The notes under the pieces: generated by a model | What the model was told of the DNA's origin: nothing | The model's database searches: none | The model's input: the letters and a program-made list of their open reading frames with translations, nothing else | Assembly (NCBI GenBank): GCA_002399025.1 | Contig: DHCV01000008.1 | Coordinates: 55,680 to 79,928, forward strand | From: Bacteroidales bacterium UBA4893 | GTDB taxonomy: Bacteria > Bacteroidota > Bacteroidia > Bacteroidales > P3 | DNA length: 24,249 bases | Direction of reading: 5' to 3' | Made by a program: the position numbers and the translations under genes | In this document: one piece after another, positions 15,060-23,675 of the stretch | Position numbering within the stretch: the stretch's first letter is position 1 | Layout: each line of letters opens with the position of its first letter

Positions 15060-16397
15060 ATGGATTCATTACTCGCTATTTCTCCAATTGATGGAAGATA
15101 TAGAAAACAAGTTGAGCCTTTGGCAAATTATTTTTCCGAAAAGGCTTTAATTAATTATAGAACAAGGATTGAAATTGAGTATTTTATTGCTTTATGTGAG
15201 TTGGGAATTGAGGGATTAAAGGATTTTGACAAGAATAAATTCGATTCCTTAAGAGATATTTATCTTAATTTTACTACTGAGGACGCTCAATCAATAAAAG
15301 ATATTGAAAAGATTACCAATCACGATGTTAAGGCTGTTGAATACTTTATTAAGAAAAAGTTTGATACTCTTGGATTTGAGAAATGGAAAGAGTTTATTCA
15401 TTTTGGTTTAACCTCGCAAGATATTAATAATACTTCTGTTCCACTAAGTATTAAGGAGTGTCAGGAAGAGGTTTATTTGCCTTTAATGAATGTTATTGTT
15501 GAGCTTTTGGAAGAGAAAGCAACTCTTTGGGAAGGTATTCCAATGCTTGCACATACTCACGGGCAGCCTGCCTCTCCTACCATGCTTTCAAAAGAAATTA
15601 GAGTATTTACTTATCGTCTTAAACAACAATTAGCCTATTTTGCATTTATCCCTTTTGGGGCAAAGTTTGGAGGAGCAACAGGAAACTTTAATGCTCATAA
15701 GGTAACCTTCCCCGAACATAATTGGGTCTTGTTTGCCAATAATTTCTGTTCCTCTCTTGGTTTAGACCGTCAAAGTCTTACAACTCAAATTGAAAACTAT
15801 GATGATATGGCTGCGTATTTTGATACCATTAAAAGAATAAATGTTATTCTTATGGATTTCTGCAAGGATATGTGGGCTTATATCTCAATGGAGTATTTTA
15901 AACAAAAGATTAAGGAAGGAGAAGTTGGTTCCTCTGCAATGCCTCACAAGGTTAATCCAATTGATTTTGAAAATGCTGAAGGCAATCTTGGTTTGGCAAA
16001 TGCAATCTTTGATCATTTGTCAATGAAACTCCCTATATCTCGTTTGCAAAGGGACCTAACAGACTCTACCGTTACAAGAAACATTGGAGTACCTATTTCC
16101 CATACAATTATTGCTTTGAACTCAATAATTAAAGGAGTAAACAAGCTTCTTATTAATATCCCTGCATTGGAAAGGGATTTGAATAATAATTGGGCAGTTG
16201 TTGCTGAGGCTCTTCAATCAATTCTTCGCTCAATTGGATATCCTAATCCATACGAAACTCTTAAGGATTTGACAAGAACAAACACTGAGGTCAATGCTGA
16301 AACAATTGCAAAATTTGTTGATGGATTGGATGTTAGTGAAGAAATCAAAAAGAGGATGAAAGAGATTACTCCTATGAACTATGTTGGAGTATATTAA
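15060..16397 (+). CDS. purB: Adenylosuccinate lyase
   Basis: Acts twice in purine synthesis: it releases fumarate from SAICAR and from adenylosuccinate. It has 445 residues, all-helical, of the E. coli-like branch (start LLAISPIDGRYR). NHDVKAVE (87-94), the general-acid region AHTHGQPASP (164-173) and the flexible signature loop SSAMPHKVNP (291-300) with the catalytic Ser are present. Fumarase, aspartase and argininosuccinate lyase share the loop, but the N-terminal segment is purB-specific. It is 9 nt after the PHP phosphatase gene. Confidence 0.96.
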   Translation: MDSLLAISPIDGRYRKQVEPLANYFSEKALINYRTRIEIEYFIALCELGIEGLKDFDKNKFDSLRDIYLNFTTEDAQSIKDIEKITNHDVKAVEYFIKKKFDTLGFEKWKEFIHFGLTSQDINNTSVPLSIKECQEEVYLPLMNVIVELLEEKATLWEGIPMLAHTHGQPASPTMLSKEIRVFTYRLKQQLAYFAFIPFGAKFGGATGNFNAHKVTFPEHNWVLFANNFCSSLGLDRQSLTTQIENYDDMAAYFDTIKRINVILMDFCKDMWAYISMEYFKQKIKEGEVGSSAMPHKVNPIDFENAEGNLGLANAIFDHLSMKLPISRLQRDLTDSTVTRNIGVPISHTIIALNSIIKGVNKLLINIPALERDLNNNWAVVAEALQSILRSIGYPNPYETLKDLTRTNTEVNAETIAKFVDGLDVSEEIKKRMKEITPMNYVGVY

Positions 16398-16413
16398 ATA
16401 GTTATTTTGGGCA

Positions 16414-18213
16414 ATGAGAAGATATTTTACTTGGATATTTGTAAAACCATATTTAGGAAGAATAATTCTTTACTTTATTTTGGTTTGCCTTGCAACAATA
16501 TTTTCTATTGCCTCCATTCTTTCAGCTTCTAATTTTCTTAATGTCCTTTTTTCACAAGAGCTAAGCAATAATGTTGTTTCTAATCCATCTTTGCTGGACG
16601 ATTTGCTTTCTTCTTTCTACTCAAAAATAATTGCTTACGGAAGAGAAAACGCACTATATATTTTTGGTGCCCTAATTTTTGTTATCTATTTTCTAAAAGA
16701 TATTTTTACTTATTTAGCATCTTTTCTAATCTCATCCGTTAGAAATAAAGTAATTAGAAATATTAGAAATAGTTTGTTTCACAAATTCATTACCCTGCCT
16801 CTTTCTTATTTTAGTAAACATAGAAAAGGTGATTTGCTTTCTCGATTAAGTAATGATGTTATTGAGTATGATGAAAATGTATTGAAATCCATTATGGCTT
16901 TAGTTAGTGGTTTAATCATTGTTGTACTCTATCTTACTGCACTTTTCTATATTGATTATTCTTTGACACTTACTGTTTTAGTTGTTTTTCCAATTGTAGC
17001 TTTTATCTCTTCTTTCATAAGTAGAAACCTTAGACGGAGTTCAAAAATCCTTCAACAGAAAAGTGGAAATATTATTTCTATAATTGAACAGACAATTTCA
17101 GGGCTTAGAATAATTAAGGCTCACACTGCAATTGAATTGATGAATGATCGGTTTGTTCATTTCAATTCTTCTTACACAAGACTAAGAAATAGTATTTATA
17201 GAAGGGTTGACTTGGCTTCTCCAATAAGTGAGTTTTTGGGCAACGCAATGGTTATTGGCTTGCTTCTTTTTGGGTCTTCAAAGGTTCTTTCTCCTAATTC
17301 CTCACTTTCTCCTGAGCTTTTCATTGTGTATCTTATTTTGTTCACAATGATTATTAAGCCTGCAAAGGATATCCCAACTTCTTTCTTTAATATTAAAAAG
17401 GGGAAGGCTTCAATTGAAAGGATTGTTGAGATTATAGAAATTGAAAATCAAATTATTGAACCAGATAAGCCAATATCGTTCCCTAAGATAGAGAAAGGAA
17501 TAATTTTTAAAGACGTTTGTTTTTCCTATGAAGAGAACTTAGTGTTGAAGAATATTAATATTGTTTTTGAGAAAGGAAAAACCACAGCAATTGTTGGTGC
17601 TTCGGGAAGTGGGAAAAGCACTTTAATTGATTTGATTCCAAAACTCTATGAGCCAACAAGCGGAGAAATCCTTTTTGATAATATAAGTAGTAAAGAAATT
17701 CACTCAAAATCAATTAGAGATAATATTGCTTTTGTTACTCAGGATACTATTCTTTTCAACGATTCCATATTTAATAATATAACCTTTGGCTCAAGCTCCT
17801 ACTCTATGGAACAAGTGAAGAAATCTGCAGAGATTGCACGTGCTGATTCCTTTATTGAAAAACTCCCAAATGGATATAACACTTTTATAGGCGACAGAGG
17901 CTCAACTCTTTCTGGAGGAGAGCGTCAACGAATTAGCATAGCAAGAGCAGTTTTGAAGAATGCAGATATATTAATTCTCGATGAAGCAACCTCAGCTCTT
18001 GACACTGAAAACGAAAGATTGGTTCAAGAGGCAATTTCTAATATCACAAAAGATAAAACCTCAATAATTATTGCACATCGCCTATCGACAATTACTAATG
18101 CAGATAAGATTATAGTTTTAGATAAGGGAGAAGTTAAAGAAGAAGGAACACATAGCGAACTTATTTCCAAGAACGGAATTTATTCTAAGCTTTGTGCAAT
18201 GCAGGAATTATAG
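16414..18213 (+). CDS. MsbA-like ABC exporter (fused membrane and ATPase domains)
   Basis: A 599-residue half-transporter expected to work as a homodimer in the inner membrane. The membrane domain (about 15-325) has six hydrophobic spans. The ATPase domain has Walker A GASGSGKST (395-403), a Q-loop (VTQD, 441-444), signature LSGGE (499-503), Walker B ILILDE (519-524) and switch His555 in IIAHRLSTI. It resembles the lipid/multidrug exporters related to MsbA; the cargo is not readable from sequence. It is 16 nt after purB and ends the unit; a 170-nt gap with a new promoter follows. Confidence 0.9.
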   Translation: MRRYFTWIFVKPYLGRIILYFILVCLATIFSIASILSASNFLNVLFSQELSNNVVSNPSLLDDLLSSFYSKIIAYGRENALYIFGALIFVIYFLKDIFTYLASFLISSVRNKVIRNIRNSLFHKFITLPLSYFSKHRKGDLLSRLSNDVIEYDENVLKSIMALVSGLIIVVLYLTALFYIDYSLTLTVLVVFPIVAFISSFISRNLRRSSKILQQKSGNIISIIEQTISGLRIIKAHTAIELMNDRFVHFNSSYTRLRNSIYRRVDLASPISEFLGNAMVIGLLLFGSSKVLSPNSSLSPELFIVYLILFTMIIKPAKDIPTSFFNIKKGKASIERIVEIIEIENQIIEPDKPISFPKIEKGIIFKDVCFSYEENLVLKNINIVFEKGKTTAIVGASGSGKSTLIDLIPKLYEPTSGEILFDNISSKEIHSKSIRDNIAFVTQDTILFNDSIFNNITFGSSSYSMEQVKKSAEIARADSFIEKLPNGYNTFIGDRGSTLSGGERQRISIARAVLKNADILILDEATSALDTENERLVQEAISNITKDKTSIIIAHRLSTITNADKIIVLDKGEVKEEGTHSELISKNGIYSKLCAMQEL

Positions 18214-18309
18214 AAAAAAATATATCTTTTAGTAATTAAATACAAATTAGGTTATCTTATTGTCAATCTGAATTTATAGAATTTTGGCTGGTTTTATTTG
18301 AGGTTAAAA

Positions 18310-18341
18310 TTTGGATAAGTATTATTTTTAGTGTACTTTTG
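18310..18341 (+). promoter_or_regulatory. Promoter of the carboxyltransferase gene
   Basis: TTTG (18310-18313), a 20-nt spacer and TACTTTTG (18334-18341) give the full Bacteroidota promoter pattern, 42 nt before the start codon. It shows that the carboxyltransferase and biotin carrier genes form a unit separate from the upstream ABC transporter. Confidence 0.78.
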
Positions 18342-18383
18342 CAAGTTACAATTCAAATTAGTGTTTAATAAATAGTTGAAATT

Positions 18384-19931
18384 ATGTCAATTAACAGCAA
18401 GACACGAGAGTTAAAAGCAAGAATGCAAACCATGCTTCAAGGAGGAGGGGAAAAGGCAGTTGAGAAGCAAAAAGCAACAGGTAAGCTAACTGCAAGAGAG
18501 AGAATCTTAGAGCTCTTAGACGAAGGAAGTTTTCACGAATATGATCTTTTCATTCAACACTCAGGTAAGGATTTTGATATGGATAAAAAAATTCTTCCTG
18601 GAGATGGTGTTGTTACTGGAACGGGAACCATTAATGGCTACCCAATCTGTATTTATGCACAAGACTTTACTGTTGCAGGTGGGTCCTTAGGTTATATGCA
18701 CGCCAAGAAGATTTGCAAGATTATGGACCACGCAATGAAGTTAAAGGTCCCTATTATTGGTATTAATGACTCAGGTGGTGCTCGTATTCAGGAAGGAGTT
18801 AATGCCTTAGCTGGTTATGGAAGCATATTCTTCCGAAATACAATGGCATCAGGAGTTATTCCTCAAATATCAGTAATACTTGGTCCTTGTGCTGGAGGAG
18901 CGGTTTATTCGCCTGCCCTTACTGACTTTGTGTTTGTGGTAGATAAAATCTCAAAGATGTTTATCACAGGACCGGATGTCATTAAGACTGTGTTGGGAGA
19001 AGAAATATCTCAAGAAGACTTAGGAGGAGCAAGGGTTCACGCAGAGATTTCTGGTAATGCACATTTCTTTGCTGAAAGCGAAATGGAGTGCTTTGACCAA
19101 ATAAAATCTTTGTTTTCCTACATTCCTTGGAACAATACCAAGAAAGCAGAAAGCTTTGCACCAAAGAAACCAAAATCAAAGGACTACAAGATTAGTCAAA
19201 TCTTCCCAACAGACCCATCAAAACCTTATGATGTTAGACTTATCATTAAAGCAATTGTTGATAATTCAGAATTCTTAGAAGTTCAAGAATTGTTTGCTCC
19301 TAACATCGTTATTGGATTTGCCCGTATTAATGGAGAAACTGTTGGTTTTGTTGCCAATCAGCCAAATGCTATGGCAGGAGTTTTGGATTGCAATTCTTCC
19401 GATAAGGCTGCACGTTTCATTCGTTTCTGTGATGCATTCCAAATCCCTCTCGTTACTTTGGAAGACCTTCCAGGCTACTTGCCTGGCGTTGACCAAGAAC
19501 ATGCTGGAGTAATTCGTCATGGTGCTAAAATCCTTTACGCTTTTTCAGAGGCAACTGTTCCAAAGATAACAGTTATTTTGCGTAAGGCTTATGGAGGAGG
19601 ATATATTGCAATGTGTTCTAATCACCTTAAAGCAGACTTTGTTTTTGCATGGCCAACAGCAGAAATTGCAGTTATGGGACCTGAAGGAGCTGCAAATATT
19701 ATCTTCAAGTCAGAAATCACCTCTGCTGAGAACCCTGACGAAATGCGTAAGATTAAGATTCAAGAATATAGAGAAAAGTTTGCTAACCCTTATGTTGCTG
19801 CTTCCTATGGTTATGTTGATGCAGTTATTCAACCTTCCGAAACTCGTCAATACTTGATGCATGCCATTGAAGTAACAAAGAATAAAGTTGTGGAAAATCC
19901 TTGGAAGAAGCATGGTATTCCTCCATTCTAA
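18384..19931 (+). CDS. Acyl-CoA carboxyltransferase (methylmalonyl-CoA decarboxylase alpha / propionyl-CoA carboxylase beta type)
   Basis: Moves CO2 between biotin and an acyl-CoA, in propionate or succinate metabolism. The 515 residues contain two crotonase-like halves. GPCAGGAVYSPA (167-178) forms the first oxyanion region and RKAYGGGYIAM (400-410) the second, followed by FAWPTAEIAVMGPEGA (421-436). At the residue that is Asp in propionyl-CoA carboxylases (AYDVM), this protein has Ile408. The biotin carrier follows at 63 nt. No biotin carboxylase and no membrane decarboxylase subunit lie in the window, so whether it decarboxylates methylmalonyl-CoA or carboxylates propionyl-CoA stays open. 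The first is common in Bacteroidales. Confidence 0.9.
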   Translation: MSINSKTRELKARMQTMLQGGGEKAVEKQKATGKLTARERILELLDEGSFHEYDLFIQHSGKDFDMDKKILPGDGVVTGTGTINGYPICIYAQDFTVAGGSLGYMHAKKICKIMDHAMKLKVPIIGINDSGGARIQEGVNALAGYGSIFFRNTMASGVIPQISVILGPCAGGAVYSPALTDFVFVVDKISKMFITGPDVIKTVLGEEISQEDLGGARVHAEISGNAHFFAESEMECFDQIKSLFSYIPWNNTKKAESFAPKKPKSKDYKISQIFPTDPSKPYDVRLIIKAIVDNSEFLEVQELFAPNIVIGFARINGETVGFVANQPNAMAGVLDCNSSDKAARFIRFCDAFQIPLVTLEDLPGYLPGVDQEHAGVIRHGAKILYAFSEATVPKITVILRKAYGGGYIAMCSNHLKADFVFAWPTAEIAVMGPEGAANIIFKSEITSAENPDEMRKIKIQEYREKFANPYVAASYGYVDAVIQPSETRQYLMHAIEVTKNKVVENPWKKHGIPPF

Positions 19932-19994
19932 AATCTTCCCTCAAAAGGATAACGCATAAACAGTTAATATATTAATGAATAAGAATTAAAGATT

Positions 19995-20348
19995 ATGTCA
20001 AATACCAAACAAGACAATAGGACTTACTATCGTCAATTATATATTAAGATAGAACCTGGGCAAATTTATGCCTTTATTCCAGGAACCATAATAGATATCT
20101 TTGTTAAGAAAGGACAAAAGGTAAAGAAAGGAACTCCTCTTTGTACATTGCATGCTATGAAAATGGATAATGAGATTTGTTCCCCAATTGATGGAATAGT
20201 AAAGACTATCAACATTAAGAAAGATCAGATTGTTAGTAAGAATGATGTTCTTATTATGATTGGAGGAGAAGAAACGGCAGAGAAATCAAAAAATATAAAG
20301 GATATAAAAACTACTGCTAAGGACGAGAAACCTCCTCAAAAGAAGTAA
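19995..20348 (+). CDS. Biotin carboxyl carrier protein
   Basis: A 117-residue biotinyl domain partner for the preceding carboxyltransferase. Lys56 in the AMKM motif (HAMKMDNEI) is the biotin attachment site. The two half-motifs IYAFIPGTIIDIFVKKGQKV and ICSPIDGIVKTINIKKDQIV show the duplicated hammerhead fold. Unlike the usual carriers, which have a long Pro/Ala-rich linker before the domain and stop just after it, this one has only a short N-terminal part. It adds a lysine-rich tail (about 96-117). It is followed by the convergent dxs gene. Confidence 0.9.
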   Translation: MSNTKQDNRTYYRQLYIKIEPGQIYAFIPGTIIDIFVKKGQKVKKGTPLCTLHAMKMDNEICSPIDGIVKTINIKKDQIVSKNDVLIMIGGEETAEKSKNIKDIKTTAKDEKPPQKK

Positions 20349-20354
20349 ATAACC

Positions 20355-20400
20355 CTTTAAAAATAGAAAATAAGGAATCCTACTTAGATAGAATTTCCTT
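20355..20400 (-). terminator. Terminator of dxs
   Basis: AAGGAATCCTA (20372-20382) and TAGAATTTCCTT (20389-20400) form an 11-bp stem with one bulge and one G:T pair, closing a 6-nt loop. On the minus strand it is followed by TTATTTTCTATTTTT, the expected T-rich tail. The stem overlaps the end of dxs including its stop codon. There is no T tail on the plus side, so it does not look like a terminator for the biotin carrier gene. Confidence 0.55.
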
Positions 20401-22287
20401 AACCCTTAATGCTAAGCTATGTGAATCAATTTTGCATAGCTTTTGTAATTCTGTAATGGAGCCATGCTCAATAAACCTATCCTCAATCCCAATCCTATAA
20501 ATACTATTCTTGTATCCCTTTTCGCATGCATACTCAATAACAGCAGAACCAAACCCACCAATCTCAACTCCATCTTCAATGGTAATAACTTTGTCAAACC
20601 TTCCAAAGACTTCTTCCAAAATAGAATTATCCATAGGCTTAAGGAAACGCATATTGTAAATCGCAACCTCAATTCCATCTTTTTGCAGTTCCTCAGCAGC
20701 CCTAACAGCATTGTTTCCAATTGCTCCCAAAGCCAAAATAGCAATACTACTGCCCTCTCTAATCTTTTCTCCCTTACCTATCTCAATAGTTTGGAAATCC
20801 TGCCTCCAATTAACAATATAGCCCTTTCCTCTTGGATAACGAATAACCACAGGAAGCTCCAATCCCTTTTGAGCAGTAAACATCATATTGCGAAGCTCAA
20901 CCTCATTGAGAGGAGCAAAAATGATTAGATTAGGAATTGGTCTCATATAGCTAAGGTCAAAAACACCATGATGGGTTGCACCATCCTCTCCAACTAAACC
21001 AGCCCTATCTAAGCACATAATTACAGGCAATTTCTGAAGAGCAATATCGTGAATAACTTGGTCGTAGGCCCTTTGCATAAAAGATGAATAGACATTACAG
21101 AAAGGAATATAACCATTGGCAGCCATTCCAGCAGCAAAGGTCAAAGCATGTTGCTCAGCAATACCAACATCAAAGGTTCTATCGGGAAACTCCTTAATCA
21201 AACAATTCATAGAACAGCCCGAAAGCATGGCAGGAGTAATTCCAACAATCTTAGAATTGGTTGTGGCTAACTCAACCAAGGTTTCTCCAAACACATCCTG
21301 AAACTTCAATGGACAACCCTCAGGAGAATCGCAATTTTCTCTTTCTCCGGTGGTTGGATTGAAGACTCCTGGTGCATGATAGGTGATTGGATTGTCTTCA
21401 GCCTCTTTCATTCCCTTACCCTTCTTAGTAATAATATGTAAAATCCTTGGACCCTTAATCTTTTTTAAATCCTCCAAAGTCTTAACCAAAGTCAAAACAT
21501 CATTTCCCTTAATAGGACCAAAATACCTAATCTTTAAAGCCTCAAAGAAATTACTCTTGCCCGAAAACATCGACTTAAAAGCAAACAAAAGCCTGCGAAA
21601 AACACTTTTTGGCTTTCTATAGGAAGGAGTATTTCCCCCAAGCATGTTCCAAATCTTATTCTTAATCCTATTATAGGTTGCTGAGGTTGTAATCATTGTG
21701 AAATATTCACCCAATGCCCCAACGTTCTTGTCGATTGAAATCCCATTATCGTTGAGAATAACAAGTTGATTAACATCCGTTGCCCCTGCATGGTTCAAAG
21801 CCTCAAAAGCCATCCCACCGGTCATAGCACCATCGCCAATAACAGCAATATGAGCATTCTTAGTATTGCCTTTTAGCTTATCGGCAATTGCCATTCCCAA
21901 AGAAGCGGAAATGGAGGTCGAGGAATGCCCAGTACCAAAACAATCATACTTACTTTCCTCAATCTTAGGAAAGCCGCTCAAACCCCCAAACTTACGAATG
22001 GAGGCAAACCTTTCCTTTCTTTGAGTCAAAACCTTATGAGAATATGCCTGATGCCCAACATCCCAAATTAAAGTATCAGTAGGAACATCAAAAACATAAT
22101 GCAGAGCAACTGTAAGTTCAACAGTACCCAAAGAAGAAGCCAAATGACCTGGATTTTCAGCCAAAACACTAATAATATAATCCCTTACCTGCTTACAAAG
22201 CAAAGGCAACTCCTCTTTAGAGAGATTTTTTATATCTTGAGGCGAATTAACTTTCTTCAATAATTCACCTTGATTATAGCTATTCAT
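20380..22287 (-). CDS. dxs: 1-deoxy-D-xylulose-5-phosphate synthase
   Basis: Thiamine-diphosphate enzyme that condenses pyruvate and glyceraldehyde 3-phosphate, the first step of the MEP isoprenoid pathway. The 635 residues include DVGHQAYSHK, the ThDP-binding VIGDGAMTGGMAFEALNHAG with LNDN after it, and GIAEQHALTFAAGMA with the catalytic Glu. DRAGLVGEDGATHHG follows. I start it at 22287 (Met-Asn-Ser-Tyr). A longer reading frame opens at 22344, but its extra 19 hydrophobic residues are encoded over the promoter (22309-22338), so they cannot be in the mRNA. It is convergent with the biotin carrier gene. Confidence 0.95.
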   Translation of the reverse strand: MNSYNQGELLKKVNSPQDIKNLSKEELPLLCKQVRDYIISVLAENPGHLASSLGTVELTVALHYVFDVPTDTLIWDVGHQAYSHKVLTQRKERFASIRKFGGLSGFPKIEESKYDCFGTGHSSTSISASLGMAIADKLKGNTKNAHIAVIGDGAMTGGMAFEALNHAGATDVNQLVILNDNGISIDKNVGALGEYFTMITTSATYNRIKNKIWNMLGGNTPSYRKPKSVFRRLLFAFKSMFSGKSNFFEALKIRYFGPIKGNDVLTLVKTLEDLKKIKGPRILHIITKKGKGMKEAEDNPITYHAPGVFNPTTGERENCDSPEGCPLKFQDVFGETLVELATTNSKIVGITPAMLSGCSMNCLIKEFPDRTFDVGIAEQHALTFAAGMAANGYIPFCNVYSSFMQRAYDQVIHDIALQKLPVIMCLDRAGLVGEDGATHHGVFDLSYMRPIPNLIIFAPLNEVELRNMMFTAQKGLELPVVIRYPRGKGYIVNWRQDFQTIEIGKGEKIREGSSIAILALGAIGNNAVRAAEELQKDGIEVAIYNMRFLKPMDNSILEEVFGRFDKVITIEDGVEIGGFGSAVIEYACEKGYKNSIYRIGIEDRFIEHGSITELQKLCKIDSHSLALRVKEILSK

Positions 22288-22308
22288 ATTTAATTCTATA
22301 TAAAGATG

Positions 22309-22338
22309 CAAATATACAAAAATAAGATAAGAAAGCAA
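22309..22338 (-). promoter_or_regulatory. Promoter of dxs
   Basis: On the minus strand, TTG (22336-22338), a 19-nt spacer and TATATTTG (22309-22316) match the Bacteroidota consensus. The transcript would start near 22302, leaving a leader of about 15 nt before the start at 22287. This fixes the dxs start. Confidence 0.75.
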
Positions 22339-22451
22339 GAACAAAAATTTAAACCTATCTATCTAAAATTTAATTCATTTTTCAAAGAACTTATGCTTGA
22401 AATAAAACACCTAAATTTCATCAGTCTAAATACCCTTTCAACAGCCATTAA

Positions 22452-22597
22452 ATAAGGATTTTATGAATTTAATCCTTATGTTTGTGAACACGAAATGCCA
22501 TTTCGTTGCGATGAAATGCCATTTCACCTTCATTAAGTCCTTAAATAAATCCGTAAAAACGCAGTTTGGCCCGTCCTAAATAAGGTTGACAGATTAT
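22452..22597 (+). repeat. Palindrome-cluster intergenic repeat, copy C
   Basis: In order: a hairpin of ATAAGGATT (22452-22460) with AATCCTTAT (22471-22479) and a 10-nt loop; a perfect palindrome CGAAATGCCATTTCG at 22491-22505, extended to 17 nt by flanking A/T; and a second, TGAAATGCCATTTCA, at 22512-22526. AAGTCCTT at 22534, the end motif GTCCTAAATAAGG (22573-22585) and GATTAT (22592-22597) follow. The palindrome core is identical to the one in copy A. The end motif is shared with A (close) and B (first 11 bases, minus strand). Confidence 0.62.
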
Positions 22598-22708
22598 TAA
22601 TTAGTCCTAAATTATATTTACACTTTTTATTTATCTTCCTGTTTTTGGTTTACAGTCTATTTTAACTCTTGTTGCAAAACTTTATTGATAAATATATCTA
22701 CTTATCTG

Positions 22709-22716
22709 CAAAGATA
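22709..22716 (-). promoter_or_regulatory. Orphan promoter-like -7 box reading into repeat C
   Basis: On the minus strand this reads TATCTTTG followed by CA, a TAnnTTTG match, in the gap downstream of the acetyltransferase gene. The next gene in that direction, dxs, has its own promoter 370 nt further on. No clean -33 TTG is seen. Confidence 0.35.
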
Positions 22717-22757
22717 TAAATTTATCTCTATTCTGTTCTATTAATTATTTCTTTAGC

Positions 22758-23564
22758 TTATAAATTGTTCTCAAACTCAATTAAATTATACTTGCTTATA
22801 AATCCATTCTTTTGAAGTGTTTTCATTGAATATGTATTATCCTTTGCACAAGCACATATTGGAGTTTTTCCATTTTCAATACATTCATACTTTAAGAATG
22901 ATATTATATATGTTGCAATTCCTTTCCCTCTATATTTTGGATTTGTCCACATACCTATATCAAAAATTTCCTTTTTTGAGTTAAGAGGTATTTTGTATCC
23001 ACATCCAACCAATTCATCATTATGATAGAAAAGAGTAATTGTCTTTTGCTTAATTAAATCTTTCAACTCCTCTGGAGTATCATAAAGCTCATCTCCTTGA
23101 CTTAGCAAAAAATCATAATCATCTATTTCTGCAAGTCTATGTTTATATAATAGAGGGATATGATATTTTGTGCTTGAATCTGATAACCTAAAAAGTCTTC
23201 CAAAAACTTTATAAGGCATTGATTTCAAAAAGCATGAACTAAGTAGGAGGGCATCGTAAGATTTGCAATAAATCTTATTAATAGAAAGCTCTTTCAATAT
23301 TTTTGAAAATACCTCTTCTGATTGAGGAATGAATCTATCGTGTAAATAAAATTCAATTAAAATTTTGTCTTGAGTTTTGGCAATAAATTTATCAATAGAA
23401 GCTATTGCGTAACCTGCCTTTTGAGAATTAATAGAAATAATATAGTATTTACCTTCATTAACCAACATTTCCATAAAGCATTCTTGGCATTCAGGTAGGG
23501 AAGAAAAATATAATTCTCTACTTTCTTCAATTTGACTTAATTCTGTTTCAATTATCTCAATCAT
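22758..23564 (-). CDS. GNAT-family N-acetyltransferase with degenerate N-terminal half
   Basis: A 268-residue protein. The C-terminal half (about 140-268) is a GNAT fold. ELVGCGYKIPL is followed by FDIGMWTNPKYRGKGIATYII, where RGKGIA (212-217) is the acetyl-CoA pyrophosphate-binding loop. Then comes an alpha/beta segment CACAKDNTYSMKTLQKNGF typical of the family end. The N-terminal half (1-130) has similar secondary-structure spacing (GKYYIISINSQKAGYAIASID) but no Q/RxxGxG/A loop, suggesting a tandem GNAT whose first copy lost cofactor binding. The substrate is unknown and the neighbours give no clue. Confidence 0.78.
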   Translation of the reverse strand: MIEIIETELSQIEESRELYFSSLPECQECFMEMLVNEGKYYIISINSQKAGYAIASIDKFIAKTQDKILIEFYLHDRFIPQSEEVFSKILKELSINKIYCKSYDALLLSSCFLKSMPYKVFGRLFRLSDSSTKYHIPLLYKHRLAEIDDYDFLLSQGDELYDTPEELKDLIKQKTITLFYHNDELVGCGYKIPLNSKKEIFDIGMWTNPKYRGKGIATYIISFLKYECIENGKTPICACAKDNTYSMKTLQKNGFISKYNLIEFENNL

Positions 23565-23593
23565 AACTTATCATTTATTTGATTTTTAGGCTA

Positions 23594-23601
23594 CAAATAT
23601 A
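23594..23601 (-). promoter_or_regulatory. -7 box of acetyltransferase promoter
   Basis: On the minus strand this reads TATATTTG, matching TAnnTTTG, 29 nt before the acetyltransferase start. The -33 region lacks a clear TTG. Confidence 0.5.
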
Positions 23602-23675
23602 ATAACTTCTTATTTATCTTCTTTAAATAAATCAGTATTTAAAAGAGTAAACAGAGACTTTCCCTTAATATTTTC

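Larger units (their letters stand above)
22345..22757 (+). other. 413-bp intergenic region without a gene
   Basis: No plausible gene lies between the dxs promoter and the acetyltransferase stop codon. The region contains a palindrome-cluster repeat at 22452-22597 and a promoter-like box on the minus strand at 22709-22716. The remaining sequence is AT-rich with no further structure that I can see. Confidence 0.7.

Noticed and set aside
18214..18309. Terminator after the ABC transporter gene
   Set aside because: I looked for a hairpin followed by a T run and found none; only AT-rich DNA precedes the next promoter.
20464..20928. 154-codon Asn/Ser-rich frame on the plus strand inside dxs
   Set aside because: It is antisense to conserved dxs codons, with a composition expected from the reverse of Ile/Leu-rich DNA; there is no start signal or family similarity.
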